Assembly: GCF_050003625.1 (NCBI RefSeq)
Contig: NC_134397.1
Coordinates: 280,110,070-280,174,069 of the forward strand
Source of the DNA: Haematobia irritans
Lineage: Eukaryota; Arthropoda; Insecta; Diptera; Muscidae
Length of the DNA stretch: 64,000 nucleotides
Direction: 5' to 3'
Below the pieces are notes generated by a model. That model had not been told where the DNA came from and did not search any database. It saw only the letters and a program-made list of their open reading frames with translations. A program made the position numbers and the translations under genes. Shown piece after piece: positions 11,505 through 23,420 of this stretch. Position 1 is the stretch's first letter. The number at the start of each line of letters is the position of its first letter.

Positions 11505-11950
11505 TATGATGTTTGCTTGAACGGCATTATAAATACAAAAAAAACAATGAATTAGTTTATAAATAAATAAAAACAAATAAATAAAGTTAATTTTGTGTTT
11601 TCTTTTCTCAAGTGGCGTCCTTTATTCGACGATGAAAAAAGTTTTTTCATAAAGATCAAAACATTTTCGGTTGTGACCATATTCTTTTAACTAGAAGAAA
11701 AACATTTTTAATAAATACCATAACATTTTAAATCGTGATCATTGTCTTTTCATTCAAATAAAATTCTTTTTATCAATATAATAACATTTTAGATGAGGAC
11801 AATTATATATTTCTTAGAACCATGTTCACTGAGCCAACATGGTTGCAGGTTAAAATGTTACATGGTCGCCGCAAAAATAGCTCTTATCATATTATTTTGC
11901 TCTTCGAATATGATTGTGACAATCATGTTTCTTCTCTGCGTGTGCAATTC
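11505..11950 (+). repeat. Direct repeat, copy 1
   Basis: The segment GTTTGCTTGAACGGCATTAT...CTTCTCTGCGTG is repeated with about 80-90 percent apparent identity at 13630-13980. Shared landmarks in order are ACAATGAATTAGTT, TCTCAAGTGGCGTCCTTT, CATAAAGATCA and GCCGCAAAAATAGCTC. It looks like the end region of a mobile element of unknown type. Confidence 0.7.
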
Positions 11951-13257
11951 TTAATTTTATTCTGGATGATTAATTAATAAATGTCTCCCCATTAGACATA
12001 TTTACCTTCGAGCAATCATACCCAATGGAAATGGTGTAATTATACCCAAATAAAAGTGAATAATTTTACCAAAAAGCTTAGCAACGCTTTGAGATCATTA
12101 ATATTTCCCATCGCCCACATCAGTTGTGTATGTAAATCCCCATTGAGCTCATACATTCACGATATAAAACAGTAAACTTCCATGTACTTGAGATAAGTGA
12201 AAATCCATTACATTAGACGACACCACAATGAAGAAGTTCAGGGAATATCAATAAAGTCCCACAAAAGATAATAATTTACGGGTGAACCACTGATTTAAGC
12301 TTCAGAGATTTCTGAGCTTAAGTCTCAGCATTGAATGGAATGACAACGGCAGAGAACCAAATATGTAGTGAAGAAACGACCAAGAAACACCACAAGTGAA
12401 TCGAAGAATCAGCAGGAAGAGAAAATGAATCCAACAGAGGAAAAGTCACTTTCGATAATGACATTACAATGGCCTTACCTCCGAGTCCCCAATATATGGA
12501 CCATTGGCACTTGTGTGATGCCAATACTGGATGGAAGAAGTGCCAGGTGACGTTGGTGGCCAATCCCATCTTCTCGCAATTCGCCAAATGGCGCATTGAA
12601 TGATTATTTCTACGGCCATATGACACAAATAAAATTGAATTTGGAAGTGAGTGAGTATGCGGGTGGGAGTCTAACCACGCCAATGAATGAATGATACTAC
12701 AACTTTATGGCCTCATATGACACAACAACCAGAAAAGTCATCCAATTGAGGAGGAGCAAACCGATCAGGACGATTTGTTGTGGAGAGACAGAGCAATCCA
12801 AGAATAATAGAATCTGAATATTTCATGAGGCACAGACAATAAAGTGGAGCTAAATCTCAACGAATGAGTTGTGGTGGAGAGGTGGGGGCGAAAATAAAAG
12901 CCAACAACATGCCGATTACTTACGGCTGCTGGATGGAATGGTGCAAATGCAGTAGTAGTTGTGGAAAATGTTGGCATTGCTCTTGCTATTTCTATTTAAT
13001 ATTCACATCGAGTTCGAATCTCATTGTACGAGCTTGGTTGTTAAACCAAAAACATGAGAAATAAAACTAAAGGAACCTGCCGAAAATACCGAGAGTTTAA
13101 ACGAGAAGCCAATGCTATCTTCCAAAAATGGCTTATAAACGAATGCTGGTATTATGCTCATCAATGCTGCACATGAGACTCAAAAACTGTAAATGTGAAA
13201 AGACCAGGCCGATGTAAATATGGAATGATTACCTATTGTTGAAATTGAATCAAAATA
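11951..13257. other. Apparently single-copy intergenic DNA between direct repeats
   Basis: The GC content is higher than in the surroundings and no element of the window recurs here. Open frames (12318-12683 on -, 12765-12977 on -, 12864-13064 on +) match nothing I recognise. I see no gene; a conserved non-coding element is possible but not demonstrable from one sequence. Confidence 0.4.
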
Positions 13258-13627
13258 CAGTGCACTCGCGGTAACGTGAGCACCGCTTAACGTGAACACG
13301 CTTTTTCTGACACTAACTACTCCTTAACGCTGAAAAACATGCAAGTTGACCTTAAAGGCAGATTCACAATTCCAAATACACCTACGGAATTTTTTAGTGA
13401 TCTAATTTGCCTTTTTTTCGTGAATTTTAATTAATAATTTAAATTGCTTTATAATTCCATATCCACTGATATTTTTCCGATCTCTTTTTTTATTTTTTCA
13501 TGAAATTAAATTAAGTTTTTAATATTACTAATAACAAAAATAAAAGACTAGCACGCTAGAACGTGTAAAAATCCCGAATATGGAAATGTTTTGTTCTCAA
13601 ATTCGCTAACGTGAACTCTTGGTTCTG
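13258..13627. mobile_element. Pogo/Tigger-like MITE
   Basis: It is flanked by TA (13256-13257, 13628-13629). The left end is CAGTGCACTCGCGGTAACGT and the right end, read inverted, is CAGAACCAAGAGTTCACGTT. CAG... termini, TA duplication and internal AACGTGAAC words fit pogo-like MITEs of insects (family knowledge). There is no coding capacity. Confidence 0.55.
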
Positions 13628-13629
13628 TA

Positions 13630-13980
13630 GAGTGTGATTTTTGCTTGTACGACGTTATAAATACAAATAAACAATGAATTAGTTAATAAATAAATAAAAG
13701 TAAGTTTATGTTTTCTTTTCTCAAGTGGCGTCCTTTTTCCGACGACGAAAAAAGTTGTTTCATAAAGATCATATCATTTTAGGTTCTTTTAACTGGGAGA
13801 AAAACATTTTTGACGAATACCATAATATTTTAGATCGTGACCATTGTCTTTTAATTAAAGCAAGCATGCAGGTGAAAATGTTACGTGATCACCGCAAAAA
13901 TAGCTCCTATCATATTATTTTGCTCTTCAAATATGATCGTGACAATCATGTTTCTTCTCTGCGTGAAGGGAATGATAGCC
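13630..13980 (+). repeat. Direct repeat, copy 2
   Basis: Second copy of 11505-11950, with a deletion before the GCAAGCATGCAGG segment. It adjoins the MITE that ends at 13627. Open frame 13725-14051 lies across it and is not a recognised protein. Confidence 0.7.
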
Positions 13981-14306
13981 TGTTTTTCGGTAAAACTGAA
14001 GTTGTAGTTGTCTTCCAAGAAATCAGGAAAACCAACCTCCGATTCGGATAACTCTTCACGACGACAATGAGAGCTCGTACACATCGGCTCCAATCGGTAT
14101 TTTTGAGAACTCCAAACACCAATCGTCTGCCGTATATGTTAGGTCTGACTTAGCACCAACTTCTGTTTATTCAATGTTTTGTGACACCAGAAGAAGCGGT
14201 TGATATATTGAGAATGCAGGTCTTGGAGATAATACAATCGGAATGGTAAAAGTGCTTCGACAATTGGTTGAAGCTTATGCAAAAGTGTATGGATTTTAAT
14301 GGGGAA
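13981..14306. other. Intergenic DNA, nothing recognised
   Basis: No gene or repeat was seen between the direct repeat and the mariner. Confidence 0.4.
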
Positions 14307-14308
14307 TA

Positions 14309-15523
14309 CTAGGGCAGTTCGGAAACTTCTTAGCCTAGCACAAAAAGCGCGGTATAAACAGAAAAAAGTTAAGTGTTTTGGAAACTTCCATTTCTTTTAT
14401 GAACACATGTTAAATTTTGTTTCGATCTGGCAACTCCTTCATATAGAAACAGATGTTCAAAAAAGACGCATCCGCAATTTTTTTACAATGGAAAAATTAG
14501 AAATGCGTGCTGTCATTAAATATTTACATAAGAAAGGTTTATCGGGACAAGAAATTCATAATGATATGGTGAATGTAGTAGGTGAAAGTGCTCCTTCATA
14601 TGCAACAGTAATAAATTGGGATGCTGAATTTAAACGTGGTCGTACAAGCATTGAAAATGAACCACGTAGTGGACGTCCAAAAAACAGCAACAACAACAGA
14701 AATTGTAGCCTAAGTGCATGATATGGTATTAAATGATCGACGAATAAAAGTGCGTGAAATTGCTAATATCATGGGCATCTCAAATGATCGAGTCCATTTA
14801 ATTTTGCATGAGGAACTACAGATGAATCGCATCGTTTTAAGCGAAATAAAATGGATTTTATGCGTCGTTTCATAACTGTTGATAAGACATGAATCCACCA
14901 CTATACTCCAGAAACAAAAGAACAATCCAAACAATGGACTGAAGCTGTAGGAAGTGCCCCAAAGAAGGCAAAAACAATTTAATCGGCTGGTAAGGTTATG
15001 GCAAAGGATTTTTGAGACTTCAAAGATATTTTGTTGATTGACTATCTGCAAAAGGGTAAACAATAAATTCAGAGTACTATTGCAATCTTTTGGATCAATT
15101 AAATGTACAAATTCGAGAAAAACGTCTTGGCTTACCACAAAAAAAAAAAAAATTTCATCAAGACAACGAACCAGCGCACAAGAGTGTTTTAACAATGGCT
15201 AAAATCAACGAATTAAAATACGAGTTGCTTGACCACCCACCTTATTCCCCTGATTTAGCTCCCAGTGACTTGTACTTGTTCCCAAATCTAAAAAAATCCT
15301 TGCTGGCAAGCGTTTAACCTCAAATGAAGATGCAATTACAGTTGTAAACCACTATTTTGAGAACCTTGAGGAAAACTATCTTAATCAAGGGATAGAATTG
15401 CTAGAAAAGCGTTGGACTACGTGTATATAAGTTTCAGGAGATTATATTGAAAAATAAAAATATTTTTGAAAACCTAACTATACTCTTTCATTGATAGGCT
15501 AAGAAGTTTCCGAACCGCCCTCG
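14309..15523 (+). mobile_element. Mariner element (lineage 1), full length
   Basis: TA lies at 14307-14308 and 15524-15525. Terminal inverted repeats of about 28 bp share GGGCRGTTCGGAAACTTC and TTAGCCTA. The length of 1215 bp is normal for mariner. It contains one transposase reading frame on + (14488 to about 15430), broken in several places. The sequence differs strongly from the second mariner at 40836-42039, so two lineages have been active here. Confidence 0.9.
14488..15430 (+). pseudogene. Mariner transposase, inactivated
   Basis: The start ATGGAAAAATTAGAAATGCG encodes the helix-turn-helix region (MEKLEMRAVIKYL, then SYATVINW and RSGRPK) typical of mariner transposases. The frame is lost near 14680-14710: a frame-shifted reading continues VHDMVLNDRR-like sequence but hits a TAA. 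More stops follow, including one directly after the first catalytic region, where the usual DETW motif reads VDKT-stop. The second motif HQDNEPAHK (about 15155) and the third PYSPDLAPSDLYLF (about 15240-15285) are intact, with DD34D-type spacing. It makes no functional protein. The identity is certain at family level; the subfamily is not determined. Confidence 0.88.
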
Positions 15524-15756
15524 TATTTTGAAAGACAATAAAGCCATGTTCGATTATTAATATTTGTGTTTGTTCCTTACAAAGTTTTCTTTATGATTTT
15601 TGTTTTTATAGCAAACAAAAAACTTTTAAGCCCACAGTGAATGTTGAACGATTGCTAAAGTGGTTGGTTACATTTGAAGAGTGGCTATGTTTTGTTATTA
15701 CCATTGGAGTCGTTACTGGTACTGGTAATGCTGCTGTTGCTATTGCTACCATTGCA

Positions 15757-16740
15757 CTATGGTCTGGCGGCCCCATTTTTTGAAAAATCATAGGGCTTAA
15801 GCGGTTGTTCTGATCACCACAAAATATTTTAGACATTGATTCAAAAGGACAAACCCTTTAAGACTAATCCATTTTCGGACCCGCCTGCCCCAATACAGGG
15901 TGGGTGACAGCGTGTCAAACAATTAAAAAATGTATATATTGTATTTTTGTATATTTCAGTTAATTTTCTTTCTAATATTCTTTTCCAACGATCAAATTAG
16001 ACACGAGAATTTTTATACACGAGAGGTTTGAACAAAAGCTCTCCCAAGCCAAGCTTTATTGTCTAAATTAAATCTGTCTGCCAATGTTACACCATAACTT
16101 CGCACTTTTATTTTAATATAGTTAATATATTCCGCAGAAATGCTAAGATCTCCATAGCTTTCTTTCCGGTGTGAATTCAACTAATCATTGAGCAAATTTC
16201 AGTTTTTGAAACAAAAAGTGCCTAAAATAAAAACCCATTTATTCTTCAAAAAGCAGACAAAAGCAGAGTGTTAAAGCGGAATTTAGAACATGAGATGTTC
16301 TGGAATCATCTTGTTTTAAAGCCAAGGTGGAATAATGTTCCCACCTTTTTTTAGTTTTATTCCATTTAATTTTACGAACATTTTTGGATTTTTTTAAATT
16401 TGAGGTTATATAATAGCACTATTATTTCATATCACATTAACATTTTCACAGTTTGTTTTTTGATAATTAAAGTACATACCATCATCTTTCATTTCCATAT
16501 AATAAATATTTATAATATATTTTCACTTTACTTTGAAAAGTGTTCTTGATATGTTAAAAATCCAACACGTGTTAAAGTTAAAATGCAGAAAATTGCACAT
16601 GTTGTCTGCCATTTGTTGACGCATATTTTAACAAACTATATTTTCTGACATCTGAAAGTATTTATTATCGTATGAAAGTAATAAATTTTGAATTTAGAAT
16701 TTTGATTTTTGGCAAAAAAATTGGGTCCGCCAGACCATAG
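15757..16740. mobile_element. Candidate TIR element with TGCA flanks
   Basis: The left end CTATGGTCTGGCGG and its inverse CCGCCAGACCATAG at the right face each other across 984 bp. The similarity continues inward for about 20 more bases (CCCAATTTTT, AAAAATC). TGCA lies directly outside both ends (15753-15756, 16741-16744) and may be a 4-bp duplication. No transposase was seen inside. Assignment to a superfamily is open. Confidence 0.5.
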
Positions 16741-16744
16741 TGCA

Positions 16745-17507
16745 TTGTTTCTGCCGATGTCGTTGGTGCTACTTGGATGTTGTTTAACATTAAAATTGCA
16801 TTGGCAGATTGTTATTGCCACAACAATTGTTTTCTCTACGACCAGGTATGTATGAATGTTATTCGCCTTTATGATGGTTTCGTTGTTGCTTTCGTTTTGG
16901 CTCATTGTTGTTTTTTTTTTTTTTGTTATTGTACCAAATAAAATCCAATTAACTTCATACCATACTCATACCAATGTGCAAATTTATCACCCCCTCCCCT
17001 ACAAATAATCAATTCCAGGCCCCATACTTCAACAAATGAAGCATGATGTCCTTCTACGACCGACATACACTCGTATAACCGTGACCACTCAATGCAACTG
17101 CTCTGTACTCCTTACAGACAACAATAACACTTGGAAGATTGCTAATCGCGATTTGTTAAATTAATAAAGTGAATAATATTGTCGTTGTAGTCGTGTAGTA
17201 ATACAATATACGAGTATGTATAGCATAATTCATTAAACTCCAATTAAATAACATAAAATTCATCGTACAACATCGAAACACTCAAAAACCGTGATTTTAT
17301 AGGGGAAAAATATACAAAAATGAACCATAGAGATATACTAAATTAATATTTCCCACCAAATTGTTTAAAACTTCTTAAAATGTGTAAATTTTTCCATCTT
17401 TTTGCTTCAAATAATGATGTGGAAATACAACCTTTACCTTTAGAAAAAATCGGAGCCCGTTAAAATCTGGCTGGTATACACGACAAGGTAACTATTGCTA
17501 TTGGGTG
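16745..17507. other. Intergenic DNA, nothing recognised
   Basis: Short open frame 16636-16905 (-) overlaps the inverted-repeat arm and is not a known protein. No RNA gene was seen. Confidence 0.4.
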
Positions 17508-17765
17508 CACTGAAAAAAGTAAACTATATTATGGGAAAAATAAACCACCTAGTGCGAACATTTAACTAAATTTTATTACTTTTTTGAGATTTTCATAATG
17601 TATTTTTGGAATTATGATAATTTACTGAAAATTTTGGATTGTTAACTATAATTTACGGAATTCTTACTTAATGAATAAAAATTATCATTTTAATTATATT
17701 AAAATGATAAATGTATGCAATTTTTCTTCAGCTTTAGTTTGCATTGAATTTATTTGTAGCGTAAT
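17508..17765 (+). mobile_element. AGTGAAC TIR element, left-end fragment
   Basis: It begins CACTGAAAAAAGTAAACTA and is alignable with 38642-38760 (AAACCACC/GAACTACC, AAATTTTACT, TGAGATTT). The right end cannot be placed. Confidence 0.5.
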
Positions 17766-18170
17766 TAAAATGTATAAATTGAGAAATTATTGGAATAGAG
17801 GCAATTTCATTGGGCTTGGGATAAATCTTTTAAATTTAAAATCGTAATGATTTTTTTCAATAAACATAAGTTCAACAACGGTATTTTTTATATAAAGAAA
17901 ATTTGCATAAAAGGTAATAATCTTCTCTCAACTATATAATGTATTTTTTGAAACTTCTACCTTCCAGTTGTAATATGTTGCTGCTTCCATTTACATTTTC
18001 CATCCCGATAAATATAAAAAGATCATAATAAAACAATTTTCATACAAAAGGTTAACATCGGTGAATATTAGCTGATAATAAAATACACCAAAAGGAATGG
18101 GGTTGTTATGTTGTTTGTGTTTTCTTTAAAAATGCTAGTGTTTTTTTATTTACCATCACGCATATTGATA
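17766..18170. other. AT-rich DNA, nothing recognised
   Basis: No gene or repeat terminus is supported here. Confidence 0.35.
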
Positions 18171-18420
18171 CACTGTTATAAAAATATGTTTTTCATATGT
18201 TCCGATATAAACCAAATGTGTTTCGGGCACAATTTTTAAACGCAATATATTTAAGTGCAAACATGTAATGTTCCTAAACTAACTCTAAATGTTTGGGACG
18301 CATATGTTAATATGTTAGAATATATTATGTTTGGGGCATAAAAATAATATGTGTGAATGTAAACATATATAAATTTACAAATTTCGAGTAAACATATATA
18401 TGTTGTGATATTTTATTCAG

Positions 18421-18456
18421 AGAGCGACAGAGAGAGAGAGAGAGAGAGTATAGAGA
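18421..18456. repeat. GA microsatellite
   Basis: A run of about 12 GA dinucleotides with interruptions at both sides. Confidence 0.9.
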
Positions 18457-19020
18457 AAGAAATAGAGATTGAAACCGGGAGGGTTGACGACAGATATCAA
18501 CATCACACAGCGAGAGAATGAAAAGAGAGCAATTTCTGTAAAACCGCTTGTATGTTGTTTCGGAAAACTCTTTTATGATAAGGCCACAAATTTGATATGC
18601 TTAAGTCTAAATATTATTTAATTTGAATATTATAATGAGTATTCGGAGTAAAGAGAATATACATTCGGAACGAAGAGAATAGACATTTGAAAAACAAAAC
18701 AGCATGTGTTTCCGTCTTGAAAGCAGCATTTTATGTATGTGTGGACATGTGTTTTGTTTATGATTTTGGCATTATGGGCACAATTTTTTTCTTGCTTCAT
18801 TAAAAGAAATCGGAACGTACGAGGAGTAAGTCAACATATTCAGGCAAAGGAAATTAAAAAAGAAACGGTGGCAAATATACAAAAATTACATAGCGATAAA
18901 AATAACGAAAGGACACTATACTCTTTTTAGAGTTGGGACAGTAAAATGAAAAAAGGAGGAAATAGTGAAAAATTAAACAGTAAAATGTATAAAAACAAAG
19001 TTTAGTTCCTCTTTATTAAC

Positions 19021-19500
19021 CCAGCAAAAAAATTTGGAAGTTCTTCCAAAGGCACAACTTTAAAAGCACTTACGCAAGATGCACTTCCAATGATGTTCTT
19101 TATTTTAACTACCCAGGAAGTTATTTTAAAGCAATTTTTATAACTTGTTTTTTTTTTATACTTTTAATGGGAATTTTTAACTTTTTTGTTACACGAACGA
19201 ATTTTTGAAAATATTTGAGGTCAACCGTTTCTGACAAGCGTTAAAAATTTAAAAAATTAAAAATTTATAAAAAATTATAAAAATTATTTATTTAACAAAA
19301 TATCACAGAATTTTTTAATTTACATCCAAAACATTGAATTCCGATCATACCTAAAGAAGTGATGCAAATTCAGTGCAACGGTTGTTGAAATGGAGGACTT
19401 CCGTCCTATGACAAAACAGGCAAAAAATAAATTAAGTACAAAAGTTTTAAATGCATTTAAAATGGTGTTAAATACTAGTAAAAAACTGTTCACGCCTAAA
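19021..19500 (+). repeat. Interspersed repeat shared with 33523-33900
   Basis: It starts CCCAGCAAAAAAATTTGGAAG. It shares AATGATGTTCTTTATTTTAAC, AAATATCACA and GATGCAAATTCAGTGCAACG with 33523-33900. It is a medium-sized non-coding repeat of unknown class. Confidence 0.65.
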
Positions 19501-19559
19501 TAAATGTATGTGTATATTATAAAATTATTTATGTAAGTTTATACTCGACTCCACGTTCT

Positions 19560-20160
19560 TCTTTTGTTATAATTTTTGAATACCTTCCAAAATGTCTAAC
19601 TTTTATACCAAAAACAGTTTTTTTACAAAATTGTTATTTTTGCAATAAAAAAATAATATTTCATCCAAAAGCTCAGTCCATTTCGTTTATATCAAGCACT
19701 GTTTCTGACTGTAAATTTTTAATAACCCACATTTCAAAGTTTCATTATAAAAATTTAATATAGTATAAATATAAATGTGTAAATTAAAAAAAAATGTTCG
19801 GTCGGAGCAGGGATTGAACCCACGATCCTTTGCATGCAAGGCAGACATGCTAACCACTGCTCCACGTGGCCAGCAAATGTATGTTTCTGTTAAATAATGT
19901 TATGTTTGCATGGGCTCGTGGGCGCTGCAAACTATGCTATATAAATGTAACTTATAACGATAATTGTCTGCTGGTGACTATAACAGCTACGTAGCCTAGT
20001 GGATAGTGTGTTGGCTTACAAACTGTATGGTCCTCGGTTCGATTCTCCGTCCAGGCGAAAGGTAAAATTTAAAAAAAATGTATAAAATTGAATAATTTCT
20101 TCAACATTATTTGTATTACAGAAAAAGGTGCCAAGAACTAAAAAAATTTCGTGGAAGTTA
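19560..20160 (+). mobile_element. tRNA-pair element, copy D, ends missing
   Basis: It contains both tRNA-like modules: 19800-19875 on - with the inverse of GGTTCAATCCC, and 19981-20062 on + with TAGCCTAGTGG and GGTTCGATTCT. It lacks the CACGC termini. It lies inside the ATATG element in the same relative position as the module at 1850-2008. Confidence 0.65.
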
Positions 20161-20365
20161 AAATTATGCGGGGGAATGAGCACAATCTTCTTTGGGGAAA
20201 ATTCTTCCAAGCACATAATATTTTTGTGCTCAAAATGCTTCCAAACATATAATATGTTCACATAAAACAAAAATATTAATGTTTCGGCAGTATCCAATAA
20301 TATATGTGTTTCCTGCAAAATATGTTTGGAATCCATGTTAGAGAAGCGATTTTTTTGAGGGTGTA

Positions 20366-20717
20366 GACTTATAGTGTTTTGTTAAGTATTTTCAATAATT
20401 TCCCAAAAAACGAAAATTTTAATCACTAGTTTAAAGCAAAAATATTTTATATTTAAATATGTGCAAAACATTTTAGTTATATTTTTATAAATAACAAACT
20501 AATTTTTTCAACACTTTATAAGTTATAAGTTTTCAAGAACTTTATAAGTTATAAAGAAATCAGTGTTACTACAATTTTATTTATTTATGTATTTTATATT
20601 TATTGTGAAAATAACCAAGCCCATAGGCCAATAGAAAATAGTTAAAAAAATACTACAAAAACCTTACCTTACATACCTTATTCTTATGAATAATGAATTT
20701 GTGAGATATTTTATACA
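20366..20717. other. AT-rich DNA, nothing recognised
   Basis: No open frame or repeat terminus was found. Confidence 0.35.
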
Positions 20718-20719
20718 TA

Positions 20720-21602
20720 CACGCAAAGAAAAAAAAACGTGTACCGAAAACGTGTACCGAAAACGTTTTTCTTTTGTTAGAGTTTTTTGAATTAATTTCT
20801 ATGGGATTGCTTCGAAAATTTTAAACTTTTACCACCAAAAAAATTCGTTTTTTTACAAAATTTTTATTTTTTCAATAAAAAAAGTTATTTTTGAAACAAT
20901 AACACAGTCTATTTCGTTTATATCAAACACTGTTCTTTTCTGATTTTAGGTCGTACAGTTCAAAATTTAATATACTACAATGTAATGTTGAACATTTTTT
21001 CGGAATCTTCCGAACCTATCTGGAATATATGTAACAAAAAAAACTTTGGTCGAAGCAGGGATCGAACCTACGACCCTTGGCATGCAAGTCGGACGTTGCA
21101 ACCACTGATCCACGGTGTCAAACTAAATGTTTGTTTCTGTTAAATAAACTTTGTTTATTCGGTTCGTGGGCGCCGCATAGCTTATATTGATATTTATCAA
21201 TTGATGACCATAACAGGTACATAGCTCAGTGGTTAGTGTGTTGGCTTACAAAGTGCATGGTCGAACAGGCGAAAGGTAAAAAAATGTTAAAAATTTATAA
21301 AATCGCATAATTTCTTCTACATTGTTGGTATTACAGGAAAAGGTGTTAAGAACTAAAAAACCTCGTGTATGTGAGAAAGATGTGAGGGTAGATGCAATTA
21401 GCAAGAAAACAATGTTTTTTTTTTTTTTTTTTTTTTGAGTTTGTCTTTATGCAATTGTTTTTACATCCTGGAAAAGAATAAACGTTTATCAAAAAAAGTA
21501 TATACTTTTCTTCCAAATACACTTCCTTACAGCGAAAAACAAATGAGGAACGAACTTTGTTTGTCTAAAATATCGTTTGGGAGGAAAGAATTACTTCTTT
21601 GC
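20720..21602 (+). mobile_element. tRNA-pair TIR element, copy E, near full length
   Basis: TA at 20718-20719 is followed by the left terminus CACGCAAAGAAAAAAAAACG. Module 1 lies at 21050-21120 (-) with a good B box. Module 2 near 21215-21270 (+) has lost its B box through a small deletion between GCATGGTC and GAACAGGCGAAAGG. The T-rich right part ends TCGTTTGGGAGGAAAGAATT; the last bases of the right terminus are mutated (TTTGCAAAT in place of TTTGCGTGTA). It has the same length class as copy F. Confidence 0.8.
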
Positions 21603-22071
21603 AAATATTGAACTTAATGGAAATAAAATGGGTAAACTAAATAAATGAAATTATTTTCCTTTATTGTCGAAGGCAGCTTGGCGAAACCGAAATTGTTATT
21701 ACCAATACTATATTGCTTATGTCGGAACAACTATAGTAGTAGTGGAACTACTTTAGTTTTGATACGGTGGTTTATTAATTCTTATTATCCAAATTTTGTA
21801 CAGGAGAGCAATGGAGGCAAGATGGTAGCTTTTTACTTTTGTCAGAAGATCCGTCGGTACTCTTCTTGTCTCGCTTCACAAAAAAAATATATAACGTTGT
21901 TTAATAGTGTTTTTAATTATTTATCAGCATTGTCAGAATTGTTTCATAAGAAACGCTTAATTTTCTCAAACAAAATTGCGAAAAAAAACGAAAAAAAGCT
22001 AAATATTTTTTACCAAAAGTAACATTTTAATATTATTAACATATAAAAATATAAGAGCTTTATTTCTTTTA
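21603..22071. other. AT-rich intergenic DNA with an unrecognised open frame
   Basis: A 125-codon open frame (21645-22022, +) with Lys- and Phe-rich content lies here. It has no recognisable domain and AT-driven composition, so I do not call it a gene. Confidence 0.4.
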
Positions 22072-22149
22072 TACACTCGTAACATATACTCCTAAACACA
22101 TTCTGCTTCAAGCATACATATTTTGAAGATTCGCTCAAACAAAATATTC

Positions 22150-23420
22150 CGTGTAGGGAATCGAGGTGACTTTAAGTTAATAAATTGTTAGTCATAACTG
22201 AGTCACATGTGACTCAAAACCTAACTCATTTCCCATGTAAAATCCTATTCAGTTTTAACACGTGTTGTCATTGGAACGAGTCAGTCCTCACTCAACCCTG
22301 CATAAGCTTCAGATACCAAAAGTTAGCTCAAAGTGAGTTAACTTTAGGCTGATAATATATGAGCATACTATGAGTTAGCTTCTAACTGATTAGTTTATGG
22401 TGAGCTCTTTGTGGATAATAATATATTTTGTTTTTGTTTTATTATTTTTGACTCATTTTATTTTGAATTAATCAAAAAATAATAACAATTCAGATTTTTT
22501 TAAATTCTTTTACAATAAAGAAAATATAACGTAAGTAAAAATTCGGGTAATATTAGTTGAGTTCATCTTGTCTTGAGTTTTAGGTTTAGGTTTAGGTTAT
22601 GTGGCAGCCCGATGTATCAGGCTCACTTAGACTATTCAGTCCATTGTGATACCACAGTGGTGAACTTCTCTCTTATCACTGAGTGCTGCCCGATTCCATG
22701 TTAAGCTCAATGACAAGGGACCTCCTTTTTATAGCCGAGTCCGAACGGCGTTCCACATTCCAGTGAAACCACTTAGAGAAGCTTTGAAACCCTCAGAAAT
22801 GTCACCAGCATTACTGAGGTGGGATAATCCACCGCTGAAAAATTTCTTGGTGTTCGGTCGTAGCAGGAATCGAACCCACGACCTTGTGTATGCAAGGCGG
22901 GCATGCTAACCATTGCACCACGGTGGCTCCCTAAGTTTGTGTGTTGTTTTAATTTTCTCGTTTAAATCAGAGGGAGTTGTACCTACTTTTCAGGGAAGAC
23001 CAAAAGGCTTAAGTGTATTTCCCAATATGTTCATCCTCAAACAGACATTTAATACTTTTATTCGAAGTTTCCATTTATTCCGTCACTGATCATGATGGGT
23101 TCTAGTGGAAAAAAAGGAAAGTTTAATTATTGAATTGCGTTTGAGTTATGCATTTATATGTTACTTGCCGCTATCCGTGACAAAAAATTACAAAAGTTTT
23201 CTGAAATTACAAGCTAAATTGAAACAAATATAAAAGCCAAATCCAAATTGACAGTTATAGAAGTCAATACATATTTTTTGTTTGTTTATTTGAATTGTTT
23301 CCATGACTTTACTTCTCTTAAATATGCATCAGCTTAGAGTGAGCTAAAAGGTAACTCATTGCTGATCGAGAAAAAGTGAGTTTGGGAAAAATTCAACTGA
23401 CTCAAGACTGCATAAATAGG
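22150..23420. repeat. GAGTTAG-rich block hosting a SINE
   Basis: The outer parts contain inverted similarities (AGTCCTCACTCAACCCTGCATAA near 22290 against GACTCAAGACTGCATAA near 23400; CTCAAAGTGAGTTA against CAGCTTAGAGTGAGCTAA). This suggests a palindromic element. The SINE at 22579-22931 sits in it. The termini are not certain. Confidence 0.4.
22579..22931 (-). repeat. tRNA-derived SINE, full length
   Basis: On the minus strand it starts GGGAGCCACCGTGGTGCAAT, with A box TGGTGCAATGG and B box GGTTCGATTCC, followed by a 250-bp body and a tail of three CCTAA-type units (here with an extra A). SINE RNA would be made by Pol III and copied by the machinery of an unidentified LINE (family knowledge). 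Confidence 0.9.

Larger units (their letters stand above)
18171..20363 (+). mobile_element. ATATG TIR element, long copy with nested inserts
   Basis: TA lies at 18169-18170 and 20364-20365. The left part (18171-18410) and right part (20165-20363, ending GAAGCGATTTTTTTGAGGGTG) match the ends of 1491-2265. About 1.7 kb of other sequence lies between them: a GA microsatellite, an unclassified block 18480-19010, a repeat at 19021-19500 and a tRNA-pair copy at 19560-20160. The order of insertion is not fully resolved. Confidence 0.6.

Noticed and set aside
12318..12683. 121-codon minus-strand open frame
   Set aside because: No domain, no recognisable relative, no good start context or splice evidence. 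An overlapping plus-strand frame exists, as expected by chance in GC-richer DNA.
18421..18456. GAGA-factor binding region
   Set aside because: A plain GA microsatellite inside a transposable element far from the gene; no support for a regulatory role.
21645..22022. 125-codon open frame
   Set aside because: Lys/Phe/Asn/Ile-rich as expected from AT-rich DNA; unrecognised and isolated between elements.
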